Below, piece after piece: positions 1 to 5,443 of a DNA stretch of 5,769 bases. Both the position numbers and the translations under genes were made by a program. Numbering within the stretch: position 1 is the stretch's first letter; each line of letters opens with the position of its first letter. The stretch is taken from NCBI GenBank assembly GCA_021786555.1, contig JAJYNB010000204.1:1-5769 (forward strand), written 5' to 3'. The notes below the pieces were generated by a model that worked only from the letters and a program-made list of their open reading frames with translations, did not search any database and was not told the origin of the DNA. Origin of the DNA: Bacillota bacterium (GTDB taxonomy: Bacteria; Bacillota; Desulfitobacteriia; Desulfitobacteriales; JAJXUE01).

Positions 1-45
1 TTCACTCTAGAAACTCACCCAATGTCAAAGTCTTGGGTAGTACAG

Positions 46-327
46 TTAGGTTACCTGCTTAATGGATGAGATTTCTAACTGATCAGTATCTTTGTCTAAA
101 TGTGCAGCTATCGCCGCGGAGATAATTGCAATTACCTCGGGTGATACGGAGGAGGCAGTTGGCCCCTTGCTGAGCTGTGTTCCGAACGATGGGGGCGCCT
201 GCACCTTTTCGTTCTCTAATGCTCGTACTCTCTGAGCCAGTGACCTTATGGCATAGGCCATTGCTGCAATCACTATAAAATTAAGGGCTAAGCTTATCTG
301 ACTTATTACCAAAGCATCCGTTGTCAC
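46..327 (-). CDS. OadG-like small single-pass membrane protein
   Basis: This gene encodes a protein of 93 residues if translation starts at the GTG at 327-325. A strong AAAGGAGG lies 3 nt upstream of that GTG. The upstream in-frame ATGs (372, 366, 351) lack a well-placed ribosome site, so I prefer GTG although the spacing is tight. Seen: one hydrophobic segment (roughly residues 6-27, ISLALNFIVIAAMAYAI), then a charged helix (SLAQRVRALENEK), a Pro/Ser/Gly-rich linker, the stretch SPEVIAIISAAIAAHL, and an end LEISSIKQV. The last two elements resemble the C-terminus of OadG-family gamma subunits of sodium-pumping biotin-dependent decarboxylases (pattern 'PEVVAAISAAIAAYL ... RSIRRV'). Those subunits are single-pass proteins that hold the decarboxylase complex at the membrane. 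Partner genes would lie downstream, left of the window, and are not visible. The family link is from pattern memory only; it could instead be an unrelated small membrane protein. Confidence 0.62.
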   Translation of the reverse strand: MTTDALVISQISLALNFIVIAAMAYAIRSLAQRVRALENEKVQAPPSFGTQLSKGPTASSVSPEVIAIISAAIAAHLDKDTDQLEISSIKQVT

Positions 328-330
328 ACA

Positions 331-338
331 CCTCCTTT
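331..338 (-). promoter_or_regulatory. Ribosome binding site that sets the GTG start of the OadG-like gene
   Basis: AAAGGAGG on the minus strand lies just 3 nt before the GTG at 327. It is the only good Shine-Dalgarno match near any in-frame start of this small gene. The next in-frame candidate, a TTG at 312, is 18 nt away. The short spacing leaves some doubt about the exact start. Confidence 0.55.
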
Positions 339-365
339 CCGAAGGGAACATCCTTCCTATGCACA

Positions 366-379
366 TATGCATAATAATG
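366..379. repeat. 14-bp direct repeat, copy 1 (TATGCATAATAATG)
   Basis: This is an exact copy of the 14-mer found again at 620-633. It contains the self-complementary octamer TATGCATA. It sits just upstream of the GTG start and ribosome site of the OadG-like gene, where a regulator could act or where part of the promoter may lie. In AT-rich DNA, two such copies may still be chance. Confidence 0.5.
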
Positions 380-480
380 CTTCAATGCAAAAAACGTGAT
401 ATTTATCTATTAACAGTTTACATCCGACTATCGAAACATTCAGCCAATTTCAGCCGAACGGTAGTATTTAGCCTCCTAAA

Positions 481-511
481 TGATATTTTCGCCAGTCAAA
501 CGGAAATATCA
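481..511. other. Stem-loop / imperfect palindrome in the non-coding region
   Basis: The arms 481-491 (TGATATTTTCG) and 501-511 (CGGAAATATCA) pair over 11 bp with one T-G wobble around a 9-nt loop. Neither strand has a T-run after the stem, so it is not a typical terminator. It could be an operator or a structured leader element for the minus-strand small gene. Its function is unknown. Confidence 0.4.
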
Positions 512-619
512 GATGTACTTAGGCACTTTTGAACAATTGCATAATGTTTTGGTTTATGGCAGGCAACTATAGCTGTCTGTAAGGAACCAAGTGTTTATAT
601 CTATATAATTCTATGCATT

Positions 620-633
620 TATGCATAATAATG
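620..633. repeat. 14-bp direct repeat, copy 2 (TATGCATAATAATG)
   Basis: This is identical to the copy at 366-379, in the same orientation and 254 bp away. A further ATGCATT lies directly before it (613-619), giving two closely spaced ATGCAT cores. The shorter core TGCATAAT also occurs at 538-545 on this strand and on the opposite strand upstream of dltC (5230-5237). Confidence 0.5.
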
Positions 634-746
634 TAGGGAGCTGCGTAGAATGACCTCAAACGTCCATTGACCTGCCCATTATGCTGACCGATGTTTCTAA
701 CATTTCTAATCCATTAGCTATTTGCATACATTGGCAAGCGTAATAA

Positions 747-785
747 CAGGGGTCCGGTAAAACCATTGGTTTTACCGGACCCCTG
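747..785 (-). terminator. Probable intrinsic terminator of the dlt operon
   Basis: The arms 747-764 and 768-785 form a perfect, GC-rich 18-bp stem with a 3-nt ATT loop. It starts about 60 nt after the dltB stop codon, as expected for the end of the operon. On the minus strand the stem is followed by TTATTA, a weak U-tract. On the plus strand it is followed by AACATATT, which is worse. I therefore assign it to the minus strand. It may also act as an mRNA 3'-end stabilising hairpin. Confidence 0.7.
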
Positions 786-846
786 AACATATTCTGATAC
801 CGCCTGACTCCTTAGCACGGGCTCCCTCTCCCGTCGGCAGAGACTC

Positions 847-2016
847 TTAATTAGAACACAAGCGTCCGGAAAAAATGAGGAAACCAAACATTACCAGATT
901 GAACGTAATGATAATAGAAACGCTGCGCCAGAGAAGCCCCTTATGCGGACTGTTTAGTTTGAACCTATGCTTGACAAATTCGTATCCGCTCATCAGACAG
1001 GCATGGTAGAGTCCATATAAAATGTACTGCAGGTGTAAGCCGTGCCACATCCCCATCAGTCCAAAGTTGAGCAAATAGCCCAGGTAAGAAGCCGTGGTCT
1101 TCTGTTTAAACCTTTTTTCCTTGACCGACTTCAGGACAAAACGCATATAGATGTAATCACGGAACCAGAACGATAAGGAAATGTGCCACCTGCCCCAAAA
1201 GTCCTTGATGTTTTCGGCCAGGAAAGGACGTTTAAAGTTTTCGGGCACATCAATTCCCATAATTTGGCCCACTCCTACGGCAAAGGCACTGTAGCCGGCA
1301 AAATCAAAGAACAAGTAGAAGCCGTAGGCGTACATGTAGCTGAGCGTGGGCCAGACCCCAAAGACATGGTTCAGCGGAGCCAGCCAGTATTTATTAATCA
1401 GGTAAGCAAGGATATACTTGTACAAAAAACCGCGCATGATGTGATGCATGCCGTTGCTCAGATAGCGCAGATACTCCCCGGCTGGCAGCGGCTTGTACAA
1501 GTCTGCCTTAAAGCGGCGGAAACGGTCGATTGGCCCTGAGGCCAGGGTCGGGAAAAACAGCACAAAGGCCACAAAGTCCAGGAAATCCACCTTCTCAATC
1601 AGACCGTCCCGGATATCAATAATTGTTCCGACAATCCGGAAGGTCAGATAGGAAATTCCCAAAAAGCCTATAGTGCTGTGCCAAATATCCAGTTTGAGGT
1701 AGGGGTTTAACTTGACCAGGGCCAGCGGCAGCAGGGAGGCAAACAAGATCAGGCTATAAGCGCGCAACTTCTTGCCGGTTCCCTTGCGGCACACCAAATA
1801 CACTCTCACTAGAATCCAGCTGTAGACAACAAACCCCACCGCCTGGGCCAGCGCGCCAACGGAAGGACGCAGGACGATATAAAGCATGAACAGCGATGAA
1901 AGGGTAACCAACCAACGCCGGAACTTATCACCCCGTCCCAGTAAGCCAACCACTAGCGCCGGTACCAGCGGCACCGGCAGCCACAGGAAAAATCCCCAGC
2001 TCGCAAAAGGTGTCAT
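847..2016 (-). CDS. dltB: DltB, membrane-bound O-acyltransferase for D-alanyl transfer
   Basis: DltB is a polytopic membrane protein of the MBOAT family. It takes D-alanine from the phosphopantetheine arm of DltC in the cytoplasm and moves it across the membrane for teichoic acid modification. Seen: 389 residues, close to the usual length for the family, with hydrophobic helices throughout. The conserved FFPTLASGPI block is at about 154-162, the FWGRWHISLSFW block at about 273-284 with His278, and GMWHG at 322-326. His325 in GMWHG corresponds to the invariant MBOAT active-site histidine. The protein ends in a hydrophobic FGFLIFSG segment typical of DltB. The ATG overlaps the dltA stop as ATGA (4 nt), so translation is probably coupled to dltA. 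It is the last gene of the operon and appears complete and intact. Confidence 0.97.
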   Translation of the reverse strand: MTPFASWGFFLWLPVPLVPALVVGLLGRGDKFRRWLVTLSSLFMLYIVLRPSVGALAQAVGFVVYSWILVRVYLVCRKGTGKKLRAYSLILFASLLPLALVKLNPYLKLDIWHSTIGFLGISYLTFRIVGTIIDIRDGLIEKVDFLDFVAFVLFFPTLASGPIDRFRRFKADLYKPLPAGEYLRYLSNGMHHIMRGFLYKYILAYLINKYWLAPLNHVFGVWPTLSYMYAYGFYLFFDFAGYSAFAVGVGQIMGIDVPENFKRPFLAENIKDFWGRWHISLSFWFRDYIYMRFVLKSVKEKRFKQKTTASYLGYLLNFGLMGMWHGLHLQYILYGLYHACLMSGYEFVKHRFKLNSPHKGLLWRSVSIIITFNLVMFGFLIFSGRLCSN

Positions 2017-3602
2017 TTTGTATCCTCCGTTAATCTGGCGCGGTCCACTTTTCCGTTCGGGGTGAGGGGAAACTGCGTAACAAACCTAATCCGTCGGGGA
2101 ATCATGTATTCGGGAAGTCTTTGTGCCAGGGCCTCACGAATTTGTCTGAATGCCTTGTACTCGTCCACCGGGTACTCGTTGACCAAAAGGAAGGCTTGCA
2201 GGAACTGTACCTTGCCATTTCCGGCAACCGGCAGGACCACGGCATTGCCGATGCCGGCGATAGAGCGCAAGTTCTCTTCAATATCACCCGTTTCAATTCT
2301 GTACCCGTGTAATTTGATCTGAAAATCCAAGCGCCCGCAGTAAAACAGCAAGCCATTGTCCAGGAATCCCTCGTCCCCGGTCCGGTAGGCCTGCCAGCGG
2401 ACGCCGTTTTCCAGCCATGCGAAAAAACTCTTGCGGGTTTGCGCCTCATTGTTCAGATAACCCAGGCTGACACTTGGTCCGCCGATAACAATTTCGCCTC
2501 GCAGGCCGTCTGACAGCTGAGGCGGAGGCTCCTCAAGTCCTACGGCTTCGGCCTCCATGCTTTCCGTCAGTGCACCCGGGTCACAAATAAGAACCCGGCA
2601 GTCGGGCTTGACCCACCCTACCGGCAGTGGATTATATTGCCGCATAACTTCAGCCGTAAGCGAAATGGCCGTGACTGCCACGGTTGCCTCAGTCGGACCG
2701 TACATATTGACAACTTGTGCCTGTGGAAAGCGTGCTTGAAGCTTTGCAGCCGTGTCATGGCCCAAAACCTCCCCGCAAAAAAGAAAATATTTGAGCTCCG
2801 GCAGCAGATCCTGCCCAAAGGCCGGGTCCATCAGGCAGATTTCCACAAAGGATGGAGTTGAAACCCAGTAGCTGAGCCGGGACTCTGCCAGGCAGCCAAA
2901 AAGCTGAGCAGGGTTTGTAATCTGGTCCCTGTCAACACTCCAGAGCGTGCTACCGCTAAACAAGCCCATGTATAGGTCCAGGACTGAAAGGTCAAAGGAG
3001 AAAGGAGCCTGATTCAGGAACACTTCCTTTCCCGCTTGAGGCCTGAAATTGGAAACAACCCAATGCAGGAAACTCAGCAGCGACCCCAGGGTTATCTGGA
3101 CCCCTTTGGGCAGGCCAGTACTACCGGAGGTGAAAATAATGTAATACACCTCTTCAGCTCTGACATACCAGGTTGCCGGGGGCGCTGTGCCGGGCTGCCA
3201 GGCAAAGGGTCCGCTCCCACATCTCATGTTTTCTACAGCCAGTAATGTTTGCTGCCCGGCCTCCGCCGCAATAGCCTGGGGTGAAAGAATTGCCCAGGCC
3301 CCGGCCGTCCGCAAAACCTGCTTCAGGCGTTCAGGCGGCATCGATATGTCGATTGGAATATACGGGAAACCAGCCTTGCTGCAGGCTAAAAAAGAGGCCG
3401 GCATCTCTTTTTGCTTGTGACCGCAGACCACAACAGGTGTCCCCCTTGGAATTCCAAGCTCGAGTGCCCTCTCATGCAGCCAGAGGGCCAGGGAATCTGA
3501 ATTGTCTTTAAGCTCCGAGTAGCTTAACTTTTCCCCCCTGACCCGGTGGGCCGGTTGCTCAGGCCTCAAAGCAGCCCAGCTATCGATAGTCTGAATCAGC
3601 AT
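2013..3602 (-). CDS. dltA: DltA, D-alanine--D-alanyl carrier protein ligase
   Basis: DltA is a cytoplasmic adenylate-forming enzyme. It activates D-Ala with ATP and loads it as a thioester on the DltC phosphopantetheine arm. Seen: 529 residues with all the core adenylation motifs. These are the P-loop TSGSTGLPKG (158-167), NQAPFSFDLS (197-206, characteristic of DltA), YGPTEAT (301-307), YRTGD (406-410), the hinge block GRLDFQIKLHGYRIE (423-437), and PNGKVDR near the C-terminus with the catalytic lysine at 518. Cys276 in FCGE matches the cysteine linked to D-Ala selectivity in Bacillus DltA. The ATG at 3602 has GGGGAGG 7 nt upstream. The protein is about 25 residues longer than the usual ~505, mostly because of an acidic Pro-rich insert near 343-366. 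It follows dltX by 17 bp and overlaps dltB by 4 nt. Confidence 0.97.
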   Translation of the reverse strand: MLIQTIDSWAALRPEQPAHRVRGEKLSYSELKDNSDSLALWLHERALELGIPRGTPVVVCGHKQKEMPASFLACSKAGFPYIPIDISMPPERLKQVLRTAGAWAILSPQAIAAEAGQQTLLAVENMRCGSGPFAWQPGTAPPATWYVRAEEVYYIIFTSGSTGLPKGVQITLGSLLSFLHWVVSNFRPQAGKEVFLNQAPFSFDLSVLDLYMGLFSGSTLWSVDRDQITNPAQLFGCLAESRLSYWVSTPSFVEICLMDPAFGQDLLPELKYFLFCGEVLGHDTAAKLQARFPQAQVVNMYGPTEATVAVTAISLTAEVMRQYNPLPVGWVKPDCRVLICDPGALTESMEAEAVGLEEPPPQLSDGLRGEIVIGGPSVSLGYLNNEAQTRKSFFAWLENGVRWQAYRTGDEGFLDNGLLFYCGRLDFQIKLHGYRIETGDIEENLRSIAGIGNAVVLPVAGNGKVQFLQAFLLVNEYPVDEYKAFRQIREALAQRLPEYMIPRRIRFVTQFPLTPNGKVDRARLTEDTK

Positions 3603-3619
3603 GAGACATCCTCCCCATG

Positions 3620-3772
3620 TTAAAAGTCATTATATATGAAGGGAGGCGGTGTGTGCTGTTTTTGCACCACATAGATGATAAACAGTCCTGTCAGAATCAG
3701 ATAGTAATAAAGCAGCGTTGCCAAGAACAGCAGTTTGGGGTTTTTGGTGAAAGAACTTATCCAAGGCCGCAT
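3620..3772 (-). CDS. dltX: DltX, D-alanylation microprotein, overlapping dltD out of frame
   Basis: This is a 50-residue ORF with a basic/polar N-terminus (MRPWISSFTKNPK), one membrane segment of about 22 residues (LLFLATLLYYYLILTGLFII), a short polar linker (QKQHTPPP) and a C-terminal FIYNDF. That layout, length and ending match the DltX family, whose members end in FIYNEF. Asp for Glu is the only change. The motif tyrosine (Tyr47) is the residue reported to carry D-Ala between DltB and DltD. Its position directly before dltA-dltB (17 bp) is also the classic place of dltX. The odd feature is that 143 of its 153 nt lie inside the 3' end of dltD in the +1 frame. The ATG sits in dltD codons 389-390. 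An AAAGGA lies 13 nt upstream, rather far, so coupling to dltD translation is likely. An in-frame ATG at 3814 would add 14 residues but has no ribosome site. Gene callers could easily miss this ORF. Confidence 0.88.
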   Translation of the reverse strand: MRPWISSFTKNPKLLFLATLLYYYLILTGLFIIYVVQKQHTPPPFIYNDF

Positions 3773-4937
3773 CGAAATCCAACCATCCTTTCTCGCTGGG
3801 GTGAGAAGGGTCATTCATGAAATACTTGTCGTACTCATGCCCGGAAAAATCGGCCAGGGCATAACCGTATTGGGCACACATAGCTCGAACCTGGGTGTAA
3901 TACTTTTGACGTTCGTACTTGGGAAAGCCCGTAAAGTCATACCAAAAACCGTTGACCGGCTGAATTATGAATATAGGCTTTGCTCCCTCATCCTTTAACA
4001 CCTGCATCACAAGATTCAGGTCACTGTACTCCGGTGATGGGAAAAAGCGGCCCTTGCTGGCAGAGTTCTTAAATTTCTTGGGGTTTCGCACCTTATCACG
4101 AAAGAAGTTATTGTTGATGCCATAAGGATTGTTGCTCTCACTTCTTCTTACATCTGCTGTTGCCTGTTTCGCTAATTTGACCCAGCTTGGCAGAGTCTTG
4201 GGTTTGTCACTTGCATTCATGGTCACCTCTTTTTGGGGGAGATGGGTTAGAACCTTTATGGTATTGTTGGCGTCCTGGATTTCTAAAGCGGCCATCTCCA
4301 GGCGCCCCGGGAACCAATAGAGCGCTTCCATCAGCTGCGACCTTAGATCCGGATGCCCGAAGTACCTGAGAAGCCCGCTCAAGATCGGGTAGTTTTTTGG
4401 GGTTTCGTTAAACTGGAGTAAGCGTTTAGCCAAGTCTGCCTTAGTCTGCTCAGTCAAAAGCGGATTATCCAACGCCTTGTAGGCTTGAAGTGCCGAGAAG
4501 TTCGCTGCGAAAGCCTTTTGGGATACACCGGCAGGGGAAAACCATTGGGCCGACAGTGAAATTGCAATTTTCTTTCCTTTCAGATCCTGCGCCCCGGTAT
4601 ACAGAGCCTGGATGAGGTCTGTGGAACCGGCATGGCCAACTAAATATGGTACCCAACCGGTAGGCCTGCCTGCAAATAGTTTGGAGGGGTTAAACCGGGC
4701 TCCACCGAACAACTCTGAGGAGCCGTAGAGCGGCAGGACATCCGGTGATTTGATGGCCGCAGCCTGCAGGAGCGTGCCCTGAAAAAGGCTGGATATCGCT
4801 CCCGCACTCGCTGTTTCAATTACCCCGGGTCTGATATAGCGGCTAATAAGCCACTGCGTACCAGGTCCGACTCCAAGTATGGTCAGAAAGAACAGCAATA
4901 TCGCTGCTCCCAAAGGCACCAAGCGATTCTGGAGCAT
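3630..4937 (-). CDS. dltD: DltD, D-alanyl transfer protein with SGNH-like fold
   Basis: DltD is an extracytoplasmic acyltransferase/esterase held by an N-terminal membrane helix. It completes D-Ala transfer to teichoic acid. Seen with the start at 4937: 435 residues and a signal-anchor at about 5-22 (RLVPLGAAILLFFLTILGVG). YGSSELFGG at 71-79 holds the nucleophile, Ser74 by analogy with GDS of SGNH hydrolases. NDPSHPSEKGW at 375-385 supplies Asp376 and His379 of the triad. The reading frame stays open for 32 codons upstream into dltC, but that part is not DltD-like. The ATG at 4937 comes just before the anchor, with AGGGAGG 11 nt upstream and 22 bp after the dltC stop. The last ~35 residues (after FFHQK) do not look like a normal DltD end. 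They lie where dltX is encoded in the other frame, so the tail may be a by-product of the overlap. Confidence 0.95.
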   Translation of the reverse strand: MLQNRLVPLGAAILLFFLTILGVGPGTQWLISRYIRPGVIETASAGAISSLFQGTLLQAAAIKSPDVLPLYGSSELFGGARFNPSKLFAGRPTGWVPYLVGHAGSTDLIQALYTGAQDLKGKKIAISLSAQWFSPAGVSQKAFAANFSALQAYKALDNPLLTEQTKADLAKRLLQFNETPKNYPILSGLLRYFGHPDLRSQLMEALYWFPGRLEMAALEIQDANNTIKVLTHLPQKEVTMNASDKPKTLPSWVKLAKQATADVRRSESNNPYGINNNFFRDKVRNPKKFKNSASKGRFFPSPEYSDLNLVMQVLKDEGAKPIFIIQPVNGFWYDFTGFPKYERQKYYTQVRAMCAQYGYALADFSGHEYDKYFMNDPSHPSEKGWLDFDAALDKFFHQKPQTAVLGNAALLLSDSDRTVYHLCGAKTAHTASLHI

Positions 4938-4959
4938 TATCCGTTCAACCTCCCTGGCC

Positions 4960-5196
4960 TTAAGCCCGCCCCCTGTCCTCCAAGTAAGCGATGATTTTGT
5001 TCGGGGTTGCCCAGGCGTCACGCTCCACTTCACTCGGCGCCACTTCTATACCTAATTGGGCTTGGATTGCAACCAGAAATTCTACGGTACCAAAAGAGTC
5101 CAGCAAGCCTTCCCGGAAAATTTCAATATCCGGATCCTTTTCTATCTGGTCGGTGTCACAAATTTCGCAGAGAATTTTAATGATTATCTCCCGCAA
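4960..5196 (-). CDS. dltC: DltC, D-alanyl carrier protein
   Basis: DltC is a small acyl-carrier-type protein whose phosphopantetheine arm carries the D-alanyl thioester from DltA to DltB. Seen: 78 residues, exactly the usual DltC length, acidic and helical. The carrier motif GLLDSFGTVEFL has Ser34 as the attachment site. The C-terminal half keeps IEVAPSEVERDAWATPNKI, as in other DltC proteins. The start codon is TTG (5196-5194), supported by AAAGGAGG 8 nt upstream; there is no ATG or GTG alternative. It is the first gene of the operon here, whereas in many Firmicutes it follows dltB. No gene for the carrier protein's phosphopantetheinyl transferase or for alanine racemase lies in the window. 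Confidence 0.96.
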   Translation of the reverse strand: MREIIIKILCEICDTDQIEKDPDIEIFREGLLDSFGTVEFLVAIQAQLGIEVAPSEVERDAWATPNKIIAYLEDRGRA

Positions 5197-5204
5197 GTCA
5201 ACGG

Positions 5205-5212
5205 CCTCCTTT
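5205..5212 (-). promoter_or_regulatory. Ribosome binding site that fixes the TTG start of dltC
   Basis: AAAGGAGG on the minus strand ends 8 nt before the TTG at 5196, an ideal distance. A second TTG at 5201 is out of frame. This strong site makes the unusual start codon of dltC credible. Confidence 0.85.
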
Positions 5213-5219
5213 AATCCTT

Positions 5220-5258
5220 GCTATAAACCATTATGCATCAGCCAAATCAACAAACCTT
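5220..5258 (-). promoter_or_regulatory. Region likely to hold the dlt operon promoter
   Basis: The dlt promoter should lie here, between dltC and the divergent gene. Two weak options are visible on the minus strand. One is TTGATT (5250-5245) with TATAGC (5225-5220) at a long 19-nt spacing. The other is CATAAT (5235-5230), directly preceded by TG but with no good -35 box. Neither is convincing alone. Either would give a short leader before the dltC ribosome site. Confidence 0.3.
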
Positions 5259-5319
5259 AAGAACAAATTAAACATTTTTTAAATTCTGGTCCGGCTTATC
5301 CCGCTCGCTGAGCGCAATC

Positions 5320-5354
5320 AGCAAGGCTTAAAATAAGCCTTGCTTTGCTTTTTT
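5320..5354 (+). terminator. Intrinsic terminator on the plus strand, upstream of the sensor gene promoter
   Basis: The arms 5320-5330 (AGCAAGGCTTA) and 5334-5344 (TAAGCCTTGCT) form a perfect 11-bp stem with an AAA loop. On the plus strand it is followed by TTGCTTTTTT, a good U-tract; the other strand has no T-run. No plus-strand gene precedes it in this window. It must therefore end a short non-coding transcript, or block stray plus-strand transcription before the promoter at about 5409. Confidence 0.8.
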
Positions 5355-5405
5355 ATGCCCAGCGGCATATTTTTACAAAATTATAACCATTCTTATGTCG
5401 AAATT

Positions 5406-5414
5406 TGATATAAT
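5406..5414 (+). promoter_or_regulatory. Extended -10 promoter of the sensor protein gene
   Basis: TGATATAAT is a perfect TGnTATAAT extended -10 element. No good -35 box is found 17 nt upstream (ACCATT), which is common for extended -10 promoters. Transcription would begin near 5421, leaving a leader of roughly 20 nt before the gene at 5444. The element lies downstream of the terminator at 5320-5354, so the gene has its own promoter. Confidence 0.7.
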
Positions 5415-5443
5415 AAGTCAAAATATACACCAGGAAAGGAGTA

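Larger units (their letters stand above)
339..746. other. AT-rich non-coding region between the small membrane protein gene and the dlt terminator
   Basis: I find no credible gene in this stretch of about 400 bp. It should contain the promoter of the OadG-like gene on the minus strand, but I could not pick out a convincing -35/-10 pair. A perfect TATAAT occurs on the plus strand at 604-609 without a matching -35 box 16-18 nt upstream, so I do not call it a promoter. The stretch does hold a 14-bp direct repeat and a stem-loop, listed separately. Confidence 0.6.

Noticed and set aside
641..670. Tiny plus-strand ORF after GGGAG (ATG at 650, six codons)
   Set aside because: It is too short to support, no gene follows on that strand, and the sequence lacks leader-peptide features.
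604..785. Possible plus-strand transcript from the TATAAT at 604-609 to the hairpin at 747-785
   Set aside because: There is no -35 box at a suitable distance, no T-run after the hairpin on the plus strand, and no coding potential; too weak to call.
1183..1539. Plus-strand ORF of 118 codons inside dltB
   Set aside because: It is antisense to the well-supported DltB frame, its product has no recognisable features, and there is no good ribosome site; it is a shadow frame.
2102..2449. Minus-strand ORF of 115 codons inside dltA
   Set aside because: It lies in another frame across conserved DltA motifs, and its Arg/Trp/Ser-rich product looks like frame-shadow translation.
4938..5033. N-terminal extension of dltD by 32 codons into dltC
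   Set aside because: The extra part overlaps dltC, is not DltD-like, and would precede the signal-anchor; the ATG at 4937 fits better.
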